From: Deefgea piscis
GTDB lineage: Bacteria; Pseudomonadota; Gammaproteobacteria; Burkholderiales; Chitinibacteraceae
Length of the DNA stretch: 64,000 nucleotides
Assembly: GCF_019665785.1 (NCBI RefSeq)
Contig: NZ_CP081149.1
Coordinates: forward strand, 2,170,001 to 2,234,000
Reading direction: 5' to 3'
The notes beneath the pieces are model-generated. The model ran no database searches. It was not told where the DNA came from and worked only from the letters and a program-made list of their open reading frames with translations. Below are positions 17,591 to 26,707 of this stretch, piece after piece. Each line of letters opens with the position of its first letter. The stretch's first letter is position 1. The position numbers were made by a program, and so were the translations under genes.

Positions 17591-18157
17591 TTATGCTTTT
17601 AATAAAGCAGCCTTTAAACTATCACTGACCGGTGATTTACCCAGCCAGATCGATAGCATCGCGCTCGCAATTGCATCGCCTGTAATCATGCCGGCCACTT
17701 GACCACGAACCAGTACTTTCACCCCCTTGCCCGGCAAAAAGTCCAACACAATCACATCGCCTTTATTAGCGACCTTAATATCCATAAAGATTTTCTCAAG
17801 CTCTGCCACCTTGGGGGCAAGCGCTTTATATTGCGCTGCACTGAGGTTGTCTTGCAGCCCTTCCAGCAAAGCGCCGTATAAGGTCGCCGACTCCACACTG
17901 CGCAACATATCTAATTGAATTCGTCTTGGCGTAGTGGCATTGATAATGGCGTTGGCGTCATTGCTTTTGGCCGTGGTATATAAAGCGGCTACATACACCT
18001 CAAAAACCATTTTTTTGCGAATACCGGCACCGTTTAACACCAAGGGGGTTTCTGCTACGCTCACTTTCTCTGGCAGACTCACCCCCGCCATTTCCAGTGC
18101 ATATGCCGAATTAGCCAAAAACACCACCATGGCCATTGCTGTGATTTGTTTTTTCAT
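17591..18157 (-). CDS. Secreted chalcone-isomerase-like protein
   Basis: 188 residues from ATG 18157, with GGAG 6 bases upstream; an earlier TTG overlaps that ribosome site and is less likely. A signal peptide (MKKQITAMAMVVFLANSAYA) is followed by a chalcone isomerase-like fold of the bacterial type (PF16036-like): VLNGAGIRKKMVFEVYVAALYT, then LDMLRSVESATLYGALLEGL and a late DFLPGKGVKVLV with WLGKSPVSDSLKAALL at the end. Bacterial members are periplasmic and mostly of unknown function; few are real isomerases. Single-gene unit on the minus strand, separated from the upstream thiolase gene by a terminator. Confidence 0.85.
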   Translation of the reverse strand: MKKQITAMAMVVFLANSAYALEMAGVSLPEKVSVAETPLVLNGAGIRKKMVFEVYVAALYTTAKSNDANAIINATTPRRIQLDMLRSVESATLYGALLEGLQDNLSAAQYKALAPKVAELEKIFMDIKVANKGDVIVLDFLPGKGVKVLVRGQVAGMITGDAIASAMLSIWLGKSPVSDSLKAALLKA

Positions 18158-18167
18158 TGCGTTCTCC

Positions 18168-18200
18168 AAAAAAAAGCCCGCTTTTAACTCAGCGGGCTTT
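18168..18200 (-). terminator. Intrinsic terminator after fadA
   Basis: Minus strand: AAAGCCCGCT (18200-18191), 8-base loop, AGCGGGCTTT (18182-18173), then a run of Ts to 18168. It ends the thiolase transcript 28 bases after its stop and overlaps the leader of the next gene. Confidence 0.88.
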
Positions 18201-18227
18201 AGATAAATTGAATTTCAAATGAATCGC

Positions 18228-19430
18228 TTATAAAACTTGCAAAATACCAGCAGCACCCATACCGGTGCCGATACACATCGTCACCATGGCATAGCCTGAT
18301 TTGCCTTGACCGCGCAGACCATGAATCGCCGTTGCGGCACGAATCGCGCCAGTCGCCCCCAAAGGATGACCCAAAGCAATGGCGCCACCATGTGGATTGA
18401 CAATCGACATATCCAAATTCAAATCGCGGCTCACGGCCAGCGCTTGCGCGGCAAACGCTTCATTGAGTTCAATCCAAGCCAAATCAGACAAATTCAAACC
18501 GGCTTGTTTTAACGCCGCAGGAATCGCCTCTTTCGGACCAATCCCCATAATCGCCGGTGGCACGCCTTTCACCGCAAAAGAAACGTATTTAGCCAATGGC
18601 GTAAGGTTAAATTCTTTAAGGATTTTTTCTGAAACCAAAATCAACGCCGCTGCGCCATCAGACATTTGCGAGCTATTACCGGCAGTTACACTGCCTTTGG
18701 CGGCAAATACGGTTTTCAGTTTAGCCAAACCTTCCAAACTAGTGTCAGCACGTGGGCCTTCATCATTGAGCAAGGTTTTATTGATCAACTCCACTTCGCC
18801 GGTCGCCAAATTGGGTACACGATACGTCACATCAATGGGGGCGATTTCAGCGTTAAATTTACCCTCAGCAATCGCCGCCAAAGCACGGCGGTGCGATTCA
18901 ACGGCAAAAGCGTCTTGATCTTCACGACTCACCTGCCATTGCTGCGCCACTTTTTCCGCCGTTAAACCCATGCCGTAAGCAATGGCGACGTTTTCATCGG
19001 TGTCAAAAATACTCGCGCCCAAAGATAATTTATTGCCACCCATAGGCACCATCGACATCGACTCGGTACCCGCCGCGATCATCACATCGGCTTCGCCCAA
19101 ACGAATTTTGTCGGCGGCCAGTGCTACGGCATTAATGCCCGACGAGCAAAAACGATTAATCGTAATGCCGCCTACAGTATTAGGCAGCCCGGCCAGTAGC
19201 GCGCCAATCCGCGCCACATTCATCCCTTGCTCGCCTTCTGGCATGGCGCAACCGGCCACCACATCCGACACCAAAGCCGGATCGAGCGATGGCACTTGCG
19301 CCATTGCCGCTTTCAATACATGCGCCAATAAATCATCCGGGCGAACACCCTTTAGCATGCCGCGCGGCGCTTTGCCTACTGGCGTGCGCACTGCGGCAAC
19401 AATATAAGCTTCTTGAATCTGTTTGCTCAT
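18228..19430 (-). CDS. fadA: Acetyl-CoA C-acyltransferase (3-ketoacyl-CoA thiolase)
   Basis: 400 residues, the usual thiolase length. The nucleophilic Cys is in INRFCSSGINAVALAAD (Cys95). The C-terminal catalytic motifs are GGAIALGHPLGATGAIR (His) and CIGTGMGAAGILQVL (Cys386). The enzyme performs the last step of beta-oxidation, cleaving 3-ketoacyl-CoA to acetyl-CoA and a shortened acyl-CoA. It follows the fadB-like gene by 181 bases, with a hairpin between them, so it may be partly independently expressed. Gene symbol assigned from context; a biosynthetic thiolase role is less likely next to fadB, fadE and fadL. Confidence 0.93.
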   Translation of the reverse strand: MSKQIQEAYIVAAVRTPVGKAPRGMLKGVRPDDLLAHVLKAAMAQVPSLDPALVSDVVAGCAMPEGEQGMNVARIGALLAGLPNTVGGITINRFCSSGINAVALAADKIRLGEADVMIAAGTESMSMVPMGGNKLSLGASIFDTDENVAIAYGMGLTAEKVAQQWQVSREDQDAFAVESHRRALAAIAEGKFNAEIAPIDVTYRVPNLATGEVELINKTLLNDEGPRADTSLEGLAKLKTVFAAKGSVTAGNSSQMSDGAAALILVSEKILKEFNLTPLAKYVSFAVKGVPPAIMGIGPKEAIPAALKQAGLNLSDLAWIELNEAFAAQALAVSRDLNLDMSIVNPHGGAIALGHPLGATGAIRAATAIHGLRGQGKSGYAMVTMCIGTGMGAAGILQVL

Positions 19431-19570
19431 TTTGAATTCCTAAAATTTGGCAAAACCTGATTCCACAGCCGGCACAACAACGTTTTTGACCGTGGATTCA
19501 CGTTTGATTTTTAATTTGCGATCAGTCCGCCAACGCAACTTGAGTGTGCCGTTAACGCACTGTTATCGCC

Positions 19571-19608
19571 TTGTCGTACCTGCTCATTCACCGTGCTAGG
19601 TACGACAA
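19571..19608. terminator. Hairpin after the fadB-like gene
   Basis: TTGTCGTACCT (19571-19581) and AGGTACGACAA (19598-19608), perfect 11-bp arms, begin 3 bases beyond the fadB-like stop. No T-run follows on the minus strand, so it may be a weak terminator or an mRNA-stabilising structure. Confidence 0.6.
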
Positions 19609-19611
19609 CGA

Positions 19612-22002
19612 TCAATTTCTAAGTGGTTTATTAAATTCAATCATGTGCATGATCCGCTCTTGGGTTTTACCTTTTTGCAGCAAGCCCATAAAGCGTTCAC
19701 GCTCTAATTTCAAGATCCAATCTTCATCGACCAAGGTGCCGGCATCGACATCGCCACCACAGACGATTTCGGCAATTTGTACGCCAATATGGAAGTCATA
19801 CTTACTAATAAAGCCGCCTTCGAGCATATTGACCAATTGCGCACGAATCGTTGCTGCGCCAGAGCGACCGGCAACAGCGAAGGCTTTCGGACGTACTGGC
19901 GGACGGTAACCGGTTGCAGCCATCGCAGTGACTTGCGCTTGCGCTACATACAGCAACTCATTGGCATTCATCACAATCACGTCAGATTCTTTTAGGTAGC
20001 CAATTTGCTGACCTTCTTCAGCGCTGGTACCGACTTTGGCCATGGCCATCGCGAGGTAATAATCTTTCAGCACTTCCAAGATATTGCCGTTACGAGCTAA
20101 ACGCGAAGCGCGCAGGGCAAATTCTTTACAACCACCACCCGCTGGCAACAGACCCACGCCGACTTCAACCAAGCCGATATAGGTTTCAACATGCGCCACC
20201 ACACGAGCGCAGTGCATTAAGAATTCACAACCGCCGCCAAAGGCATAGCCTTGCGCTGCGCCCACCACCGGTACTTTGGCGTATTTAATGGCTTGCGACG
20301 TTTTTTGAAATTCAAACACCATCCGCTCAAGCGCAGCGAAATCGCCGCTCATAAACGCTGGGCCCATACTCATCAAATCCGCACCAACTGAAAACGGTGC
20401 CGTAGAGTGCCAAATCACCAAGCCTGGGTGGTATTGCTCGGCAATCTTGATTGACTCTTGGATACCGGCCAATACATTGGCACCCACGCAATGCGCCTTG
20501 GTTTTAAAGCTCAATACCGGCACGCCCGCCGTGGTTAAATTGCTCGGAGGCATCCACATCCGAACGCTGTCGTTTTCGTAAATGGTTTCACCAAAATCAG
20601 GCTCAGCTTCGCCCAAGACCTTCGGTGGATACAATTGACGCTCGTACACTGGCAAGGTTGAACGACCAACTAACTCTTGCGTCACCGCATTGAGTGAACC
20701 TGCTGGTGTATGCACGCCATCCCGCGCCAGCACCCAAGCTGGCAATGGGGTGCTCGACAAGGTTTTGCCCGCAGCGATGTCATCATTAATCGCAGCTGCA
20801 ATGGTTTGCCAGCCGGCGGCTTGCCACATCTCGAACGGGCCTTGCTCCCAGCCAAAGCCCCAACGAATGGCAAAATCAACATCGCGGGCATTGTCGGCGA
20901 TGTGCTCCAGTTGTACGGCAATGTAATGCCAAACATCGCGCAAGCAAGCCCACAAAAATTGCGCTTCTGGCAAGTTAGACGCGCGTAGCGACGCTACTTT
21001 GGCGGCAAAATCAGTGTTTTTCAGTAAAGCTTTCACTTCATCCGAAGCTTTTTGACCACCAGCGATGTATTCACCGCTGCTCGGGTCCAACATCAAAACG
21101 TCTTTACCGACTTTCTTAAAAATACCTTGGCGGGTTTTTTGCCCTAAAGCGCCAGCAGCAATCAATTGCTCTAGCCACTCTGGTGATTTAAACAAGGCAT
21201 GCCATGGATCGGCTTGCAATGTATCGGTCATGGTTTTAACCACATGGGCAAACGTATCCAAACCCACCACGTCGGCAGTGCGGAATGTCGCTGATTTTGG
21301 GCGACCTAAACGTGGGCCAGTTAAATCATCCACCACATCAAAACGAATACCGAAGTTTTTAGCGTGCTCAATCGTCGCCAGCATCGAGAACACCCCGATA
21401 CGATTGGCGATAAAATTAGGGCTATCTTTGGCGCGAACGACGCCTTTACCTAAACGTAGCGTGAGGAAAGTTTCTAGTGCATCCAGGGTATCGGCTTGGC
21501 AACCTTTTGTGGCAATGAGCTCAACCAGATACATATAGCGTGGCGGATTAAAGAAATGAATTCCGCAAAAACGAGATTGCAGCGCAGCCGGTACATTCGC
21601 AGCCAAAGCTTCAATCGATAAACCGGAGGTATTACTGGCTAAAATCGCATGCTCGGCCAAATGTGGCGCGATTTTGGCATATAAATCTGCTTTCCAATCC
21701 AAGCGCTCAGCAATGGCTTCAATCACCAAGTCGCAATCGGCTAATAAAGCCAAGTCGCTGCCGTAGTTGGCTGGCACGATGCCATCAATCCGGCTGGCAG
21801 ACATCAATGGGGCTGGTTTTAATTTTTTAAGATTATCTAAAGCTTTGAGTGAAATCGCATTCGGATTGCCAGTTGCTGCAGGCAAATCAAATAATACGGT
21901 ATCAATTCCAGCATTGGAGAGATGCGCTGCAATTTGCGCGCCCATCACGCCTGCCCCTAAAACTGCCACTTTGCGAATTGGCATTGTCAAACTCACACTC
22001 AT
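19612..22002 (-). CDS. fadB: Bifunctional 3-hydroxyacyl-CoA dehydrogenase / enoyl-CoA hydratase
   Basis: 796 residues from ATG 22002 (GAGAG upstream). The NAD-binding motif GAGVMGAQIAAHLSNAG is at the N-terminus, followed by the 3-hydroxyacyl-CoA dehydrogenase domains (CGIHFFNPPRYMYLVELI, then GRPKSATFRTADVVGLD), and the crotonase domain is at the C-terminus (GAAQGYAFGGGCEFLMHC). This domain order is the reverse of E. coli FadB and resembles FadN-type proteins. It performs the hydration and dehydrogenation steps of beta-oxidation. Symbol fadB is by function. Downstream of fadL; hairpins flank it on both sides. Confidence 0.92.
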   Translation of the reverse strand: MSVSLTMPIRKVAVLGAGVMGAQIAAHLSNAGIDTVLFDLPAATGNPNAISLKALDNLKKLKPAPLMSASRIDGIVPANYGSDLALLADCDLVIEAIAERLDWKADLYAKIAPHLAEHAILASNTSGLSIEALAANVPAALQSRFCGIHFFNPPRYMYLVELIATKGCQADTLDALETFLTLRLGKGVVRAKDSPNFIANRIGVFSMLATIEHAKNFGIRFDVVDDLTGPRLGRPKSATFRTADVVGLDTFAHVVKTMTDTLQADPWHALFKSPEWLEQLIAAGALGQKTRQGIFKKVGKDVLMLDPSSGEYIAGGQKASDEVKALLKNTDFAAKVASLRASNLPEAQFLWACLRDVWHYIAVQLEHIADNARDVDFAIRWGFGWEQGPFEMWQAAGWQTIAAAINDDIAAGKTLSSTPLPAWVLARDGVHTPAGSLNAVTQELVGRSTLPVYERQLYPPKVLGEAEPDFGETIYENDSVRMWMPPSNLTTAGVPVLSFKTKAHCVGANVLAGIQESIKIAEQYHPGLVIWHSTAPFSVGADLMSMGPAFMSGDFAALERMVFEFQKTSQAIKYAKVPVVGAAQGYAFGGGCEFLMHCARVVAHVETYIGLVEVGVGLLPAGGGCKEFALRASRLARNGNILEVLKDYYLAMAMAKVGTSAEEGQQIGYLKESDVIVMNANELLYVAQAQVTAMAATGYRPPVRPKAFAVAGRSGAATIRAQLVNMLEGGFISKYDFHIGVQIAEIVCGGDVDAGTLVDEDWILKLERERFMGLLQKGKTQERIMHMIEFNKPLRN

Positions 22003-22053
22003 AATCACTCTCTTCGCAGGCCAGCCCTGCAGCTATTCGGTTAGATTTTCTTC

Positions 22054-22083
22054 TTGCGCCCAAAACTCACGCTTTGGGCGCAA
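22054..22083. terminator. Strong hairpin between fadL and fadB
   Basis: TTGCGCCCAAA (22054-22064), 8-base loop, TTTGGGCGCAA (22073-22083), perfect arms just after the fadL stop. It lacks a T-run on the minus strand. It could partly terminate or tune the abundance of the outer-membrane protein message relative to fadB. Confidence 0.6.
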
Positions 22084-22089
22084 TCTGAC

Positions 22090-23412
22090 TTAGAAACGAT
22101 AGTTATATTGCATACCCAAGGTCACTGAATTAACGCTGTAATTGCCGTTAATTGCACCACCCGAGGCTTCACTTGGATCTAAAGGCTTACGATTGATTGA
22201 TGAGCTTTTTAGATGAACATAAATGGCTGCAAGATCAATCGAATTGTTTTTATCAATGTTGTATCGCGCACCTAAAGCGTACCAAATACGGTCGCTATCT
22301 GGAATGCTGGCAATGCGCTCAGCTTCATTGGCTTCTGGTGATTGGTCATACGCTAAACCGGCACGCAAAGTCCAAGTTTGATTCGGCGTATAAATACCAC
22401 CCACAGAATAACGGCTGGTATCGCGCCAACGTGTCGCTGTCACTGAATCGGCATTACCCGGTGATTTAATGCGGATCTCGTCAAAACGCGAGTGACCGGT
22501 CCAAGTGTAATCGGCGGTCATTGCCCATTCAGGGTTAAACTGGTGAAAGCCATTAATCGAGAATGATTCTGGCGTTTCAACTGACAAAGTCGCGTCGCGA
22601 TTTTGTAACGACGGTGATTTACCCACGGTCGATTGCAATGCAGTCGGCACCTTAAAGGTTAAATCGCCTTCCAAGGTATGTTTGATTTTTGAGCGATATG
22701 CCACCCCCACTCGAGTGTCTTCACTGATATTAAACAAAGCGCCCAAGTTAAAACCGTAGCCAATGTCGTTACCCTTTACTTCCGACTCCCCATCAAAAGC
22801 TGGGTTACCAAAAAACGCAGGGTTTCTTGTTGCAGTACCTAAATCCAAAGCTTTACTAATTTGACCATTAATATACTGCAGACTAACACCCGCACCGAGC
22901 GCCACCGTGTCGTTCACTTTGTACGAGATCGAAGGATTAACATTAATGGTTTCAATCTTGCTTTCTAAAGCTTGATAGCGACCCACCCAGCCGGCCTCGT
23001 AATCGGTATGCGAGCCAAACGGTACAAACACCCCAACACCGACATTCACCTGATCATTGACTTGGTAAGTGGCGTACAGATGTGGCACGGCCGTAGTTTG
23101 GCCAAAGCTCCCACCATTGCCACCCGTCACCGTTTTACCGGTGGCGGTGGTGGTTTTGATGTTGGTGTACTCACCCTTAGGAATAATCACATTGAGCACG
23201 CCACTGACTTGCGTACCTTCAAGACGGCTCATACCGGCTGGATTATAAAAAATGGTTGACGCGTCCATGACTTCGGCAGCACCGGAGTTGGCGACACCCT
23301 GATTACTCGCACTTTGGGTACCAAAGTGGTAGCCCGAAGCCAAAACTGAGGCAGAGCTGAGAAACAAACTAGTTGCACCGATCACTTTCATTGAACGCAC
23401 AAGCATCTTCAT
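22090..23412 (-). CDS. fadL: FadL-family outer-membrane fatty acid transporter
   Basis: 440 residues from ATG 23412 (TTGGAG upstream). Signal peptide (VIGATSLFLSSASVLA) then SGYHFGTQSASNQGVANSGAAEVMDASTIFYNPAGMSRLEG, the OMPP1/FadL/TodX landmark with the NPA motif, and a C-terminal barrel ending in Phe (YNYRF). FadL proteins form a 14-stranded barrel plugged by the N-terminal hatch and bring long-chain fatty acids or aromatic hydrocarbons across the outer membrane. Between fadE and fadB, so the fatty-acid role is favoured. Confidence 0.92.
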   Translation of the reverse strand: MKMLVRSMKVIGATSLFLSSASVLASGYHFGTQSASNQGVANSGAAEVMDASTIFYNPAGMSRLEGTQVSGVLNVIIPKGEYTNIKTTTATGKTVTGGNGGSFGQTTAVPHLYATYQVNDQVNVGVGVFVPFGSHTDYEAGWVGRYQALESKIETINVNPSISYKVNDTVALGAGVSLQYINGQISKALDLGTATRNPAFFGNPAFDGESEVKGNDIGYGFNLGALFNISEDTRVGVAYRSKIKHTLEGDLTFKVPTALQSTVGKSPSLQNRDATLSVETPESFSINGFHQFNPEWAMTADYTWTGHSRFDEIRIKSPGNADSVTATRWRDTSRYSVGGIYTPNQTWTLRAGLAYDQSPEANEAERIASIPDSDRIWYALGARYNIDKNNSIDLAAIYVHLKSSSINRKPLDPSEASGGAINGNYSVNSVTLGMQYNYRF

Positions 23413-23450
23413 TTTTATATCTCCAAGGGTTTTGTTGTACCACATACAAT

Positions 23451-23470
23451 GTAAGCTTTTATTAGCTTAC
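23451..23470. repeat. Short palindrome after fadE
   Basis: GTAAGCT (23451-23457), TTTATT, AGCTTAC (23464-23470). It lies 8 bases past the fadE stop in the fadL leader. It could be a weak terminator or an operator for fadL; no PsrA-like box is visible here. Confidence 0.35.
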
Positions 23471-23477
23471 TCTTATA

Positions 23478-25934
23478 TTACACAATCACTCGGTGAATGG
23501 CCTCAGAATCTGCATGCATTAACTGTGCATCAAAATCATCCACCATAATCACTTCCCGCTTGAGACGACGAGCACGCACCACTTCGGCGTGTTCTTCTGC
23601 AGTAATCAATCCCTGATTCAAGGCTTCTTGTAAGCGAGCCTGAGTCACAATTGCTTTCAACTTGCCTTCGCGCTGCGCACGGCGCAATTTGTTCTCGATG
23701 GCCTCAGTCGCAATCACCGCCTTCAAGGCATGCTCCAAGACACCAATCGAATCATTTTCATCACTAGAGCGATACATGAATTGCACCAAGCGATCACGCG
23801 ACGCAGAAGGCTCCATCAGGCTACGGGCAATATCAGTACCGACCGTATCTGCTGGTTGACGCATCGTCATACCGCAAGGGAATACCAGCTTACGCACACA
23901 CCATGCCAACGCCCGATTCGGGTGATTGGCCAAAAAGCCATTCATCGCTTCCTGACAATCGAAGAGCGCGGTTTCCACCGCCCAACGTACCAATGGACGA
24001 TCTTCTGTCGGTTGGCCATCATCATTAAATTTCTTTAATGCCGCAGTGGCGATGTATAAATTTGACAACATATCGCCCAAACGAGCTGATAGTTTCTCTT
24101 TAAATTTGAGGCTGCCACCTAACGTTGCCATTCCCATATCGGCCAAGAAAGCAAATGCTGACGAGAATCGAACGATGTCACGATAGTGCTGTGCGGTCGG
24201 GCCTGACACTGGCACGCTGACAAAGCGCGCACCGGTCAAACCTAACCAGCAACTACGCACCAAATTAGAAACTGCAAAACCAATATGGCTGATTACGGCA
24301 TCATCAAAAGCAGGTAAATCTTTATTCATTGCCGCTTTCAGTTCACGCAGCACAAACGGATGGCTACGGATTGCGCCTTGACCAAAGATAATCATGCTGC
24401 GAGTCAGAATATTGGCGCCTTCTACCGTGATGGCAACAGGTATAGCGTGGTAGCCCAATGCCAGATAGTTGCGTGGACCAATACATACTGCTTTACCCGC
24501 ATGCACATCCATGGCGTCATTGAGCGTTTTACGCATTTTCTCAGTATTGTGATATTTCAAAATACCGGAAATCACCGATGGTTTTTCGCCCGAATCCAGC
24601 CCAGTCAATGCCAAGCGTTGCGCGGCATCCATCTGATAGGTAAAGCCACCAATACGGCCCAGTGCTTCATCCACACCTTCAAAGCGACCAATCGACAAGC
24701 CAAACTGACTACGAATACGAGCGTAAGCGCCAGTGGTGTAAGACGACAACATGCCGGTGGCAACAGACATCGCTGGCAATGAAATGCAGCGGCCCACAGA
24801 CAAGCACTCGACCAACATTTTCCAGCCTTTACCGACGTAATCTTGACCACCGATCACCCAATCCATCGGGATAAACACGTCCTTACCCCAGTTCGGGCCA
24901 TTTTGGAAAGCGCTAGTACCTGGGTAATGGCGGCGACCGATTTCAACACCTTTATGCTCGGTTGGAATCAACGCACAAGTAATGCCGATGTCTTCTTTCG
25001 ATCCCAAAAGGTGATCTGGATCGTAAAGCTTAAATGCCAATCCCAAGATGGTCGCGACTGGACCCAAGGTGATATAGCGTTTTTCCCAAGTTAAGCGAAT
25101 CCCCAGCACGTTGTCATGGGCGATACCAGTGCGCGGGTCGGTATAGCTGCCGCGGGTTACGATACCAAAGTCAGGAATGCCACCGGCGTCAGAACCGGCT
25201 TCTGGGCTGGTCAAGGCAAAGCATGGAATCTCTTCACCTGTCGCCAAACGTGGCAAGTAATAATTCTTTTGTGCTTCAGTACCATAATGCTGCAGCAATT
25301 CACCCGGTCCGAGTGAATTGGGCACCATCACCGTCACTGCGGCCGAGCCCGAACGAGTGGCGATTTTTGTGACGACGCGAGCATGCGCATAATTACTAAA
25401 TTCTTTACCACCGAATTGCTTTTTAATGATCATGCCCAAAAAGCCGTTTTTCTTGATGAAATCCCAAGCTTCTGGTGACAAATCTTTGTCTTTTTGCGTG
25501 ATTTGCCAATCATTGAGCATCGCGCATAAGGTTTCAGTCGGACCGTTTAAAAACGCCTCTTCTTCTGCCGTTAAAGTCGGTTTGGCATACTGATGCAATT
25601 TGTCAAAATCAGGCTTACCTGAGAACAAATCGCGATCCCACCATACCGTACCGGCATCAACCGCTTCTTGCTCGGTCTGTGACATTGGCGGGGTGATTTT
25701 GCGGAAAATACTAAACAAAGGCCCAGTAATTAAAGCACGACGTATTGGCTTGAAGTTTATGATAATCAACAGCGCGACCAACATACCCAGTAAAATTGGG
25801 TTTAAATTTTGCTGATAAAACGCATATCCTGCACCGATCAAAATCAGCAAAGAACTCCACCACAGTGGCGCGCGGGAATAAGCAAGTACCCCGAGTAAAG
25901 CCACAACTGCAACAATGCAGATAAAAATTGACAT
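23478..25934 (-). CDS. fadE: Acyl-CoA dehydrogenase FadE
   Basis: 818 residues from ATG 25934 (TTGGAG upstream), close to the 814 of E. coli FadE. Two or three hydrophobic helices at the N-terminus (residues 1-65) anchor it. The dehydrogenase core includes FALTSPEAGSDAGGIPDFG, LTWEKRYITLGPVAT and a VEGANILTRSMIIFGQGAIRSHPF stretch, followed by the FadE-specific C-terminal domain. It catalyses the first, FAD-dependent step of beta-oxidation, using ETF as acceptor. It follows the TetR gene by 19 bases, so the repressor and the enzyme share a promoter. Confidence 0.94.
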   Translation of the reverse strand: MSIFICIVAVVALLGVLAYSRAPLWWSSLLILIGAGYAFYQQNLNPILLGMLVALLIIINFKPIRRALITGPLFSIFRKITPPMSQTEQEAVDAGTVWWDRDLFSGKPDFDKLHQYAKPTLTAEEEAFLNGPTETLCAMLNDWQITQKDKDLSPEAWDFIKKNGFLGMIIKKQFGGKEFSNYAHARVVTKIATRSGSAAVTVMVPNSLGPGELLQHYGTEAQKNYYLPRLATGEEIPCFALTSPEAGSDAGGIPDFGIVTRGSYTDPRTGIAHDNVLGIRLTWEKRYITLGPVATILGLAFKLYDPDHLLGSKEDIGITCALIPTEHKGVEIGRRHYPGTSAFQNGPNWGKDVFIPMDWVIGGQDYVGKGWKMLVECLSVGRCISLPAMSVATGMLSSYTTGAYARIRSQFGLSIGRFEGVDEALGRIGGFTYQMDAAQRLALTGLDSGEKPSVISGILKYHNTEKMRKTLNDAMDVHAGKAVCIGPRNYLALGYHAIPVAITVEGANILTRSMIIFGQGAIRSHPFVLRELKAAMNKDLPAFDDAVISHIGFAVSNLVRSCWLGLTGARFVSVPVSGPTAQHYRDIVRFSSAFAFLADMGMATLGGSLKFKEKLSARLGDMLSNLYIATAALKKFNDDGQPTEDRPLVRWAVETALFDCQEAMNGFLANHPNRALAWCVRKLVFPCGMTMRQPADTVGTDIARSLMEPSASRDRLVQFMYRSSDENDSIGVLEHALKAVIATEAIENKLRRAQREGKLKAIVTQARLQEALNQGLITAEEHAEVVRARRLKREVIMVDDFDAQLMHADSEAIHRVIV

Positions 25935-25953
25935 GATTAACTCCAAGTGGCAA

Positions 25954-26610
25954 CTAAACGGCAGCAGGGCTATTTAAGCCTGCAGCAATGAAAGGTAATA
26001 ACATCTGTGCAACTAACTGCGGATCACGAGCATTCACCAACGACTGGGTCATAAATAAGCGCATCACGTTATTACCAGCGAATGCGTTAAACATGGCGCT
26101 GGTCATAAAGTGAAAACGCCAACTCACTTCCTGACTGGATAAATGCGGCAAAGCCTGCCCCAACGCTGCAAGATAACGACGTGTCAACTCGCCATAGCGT
26201 TGTGGCAATTTTTCTTTTAATACGGGATTGGGTTCAACATAACTACGCGCCAGCAACTTCACAAAAATCAGCCCGCCGTGCGCAGGGTTACTCCCCATTT
26301 CCATCGCCGCAGACATAAAGGCCTCGGCGACTTCGGTGGCGGTAAAGTTGTTTTTACTACTAGTCAGTTGATTGATTTTGTCGAGAGAAAGGCGAGCAAA
26401 AGGCTCGGCTCGGCGCTCAAATACCGCTTGGAACAAGCCTTCTTTGGAACCAAAGTAGTAATTCACTGCCGCAATATTGACCTGTGCCGCGCCAGTGATT
26501 TGCCGCATCGACGTACCGGAAAAACCATGTTCAACGAACAAGATTTCAGCAGCATTTAAGATGCGTAATGATGTTTCTAGTGCCTTCCCCGTTTCCATGC
26601 CAGACCCCAT
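25954..26610 (-). CDS. TetR-family repressor of fatty acid degradation (PsrA/FadR-like)
   Basis: 218 residues. N-terminal helix-turn-helix: ILNAAEILFVEHGFSGTSMRQITGAAQVNIAAVNYYFGSKEGLFQAVFERR; the C-terminal ligand-binding domain is less conserved. It is the first gene of a unit with fadE, and an 18-bp palindrome matching the PsrA box overlaps its promoter. PsrA in Pseudomonas is released by long-chain acyl-CoA or fatty acids; the same control is inferred here. ATG 26610 is given; an ATG four codons later is equally possible. Confidence 0.88.
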   Translation of the reverse strand: MGSGMETGKALETSLRILNAAEILFVEHGFSGTSMRQITGAAQVNIAAVNYYFGSKEGLFQAVFERRAEPFARLSLDKINQLTSSKNNFTATEVAEAFMSAAMEMGSNPAHGGLIFVKLLARSYVEPNPVLKEKLPQRYGELTRRYLAALGQALPHLSSQEVSWRFHFMTSAMFNAFAGNNVMRLFMTQSLVNARDPQLVAQMLLPFIAAGLNSPAAV

Positions 26611-26633
26611 GTAATAACTTGACTTGCATCAAC

Positions 26634-26651
26634 TTCAAACGACTGTTTGAA
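26634..26651. promoter_or_regulatory. PsrA-type operator of the tetR-fadE unit
   Basis: TTCAAAC-GACT-GTTTGAA, perfect 7-bp arms. It fits the published PsrA pattern (G/C)AAAC-N2-4-GTTT(G/C). It begins at the edge of the -10 element and covers the expected transcription start. Confidence 0.75.
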
Positions 26652-26679
26652 AATTAAATCGAGCAACTACATCTGTCAA
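26651..26679 (-). promoter_or_regulatory. Predicted sigma-70 promoter of tetR-fadE
   Basis: Minus strand: consensus TTGACA (26679-26674), 17-base spacer, TAATTT (26656-26651). The start expected near 26644 sits in the middle of the PsrA-like palindrome. Confidence 0.7.
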
Positions 26680-26707
26680 GCCTGTTACAGCAATCTAGGG
26701 AAGATCC

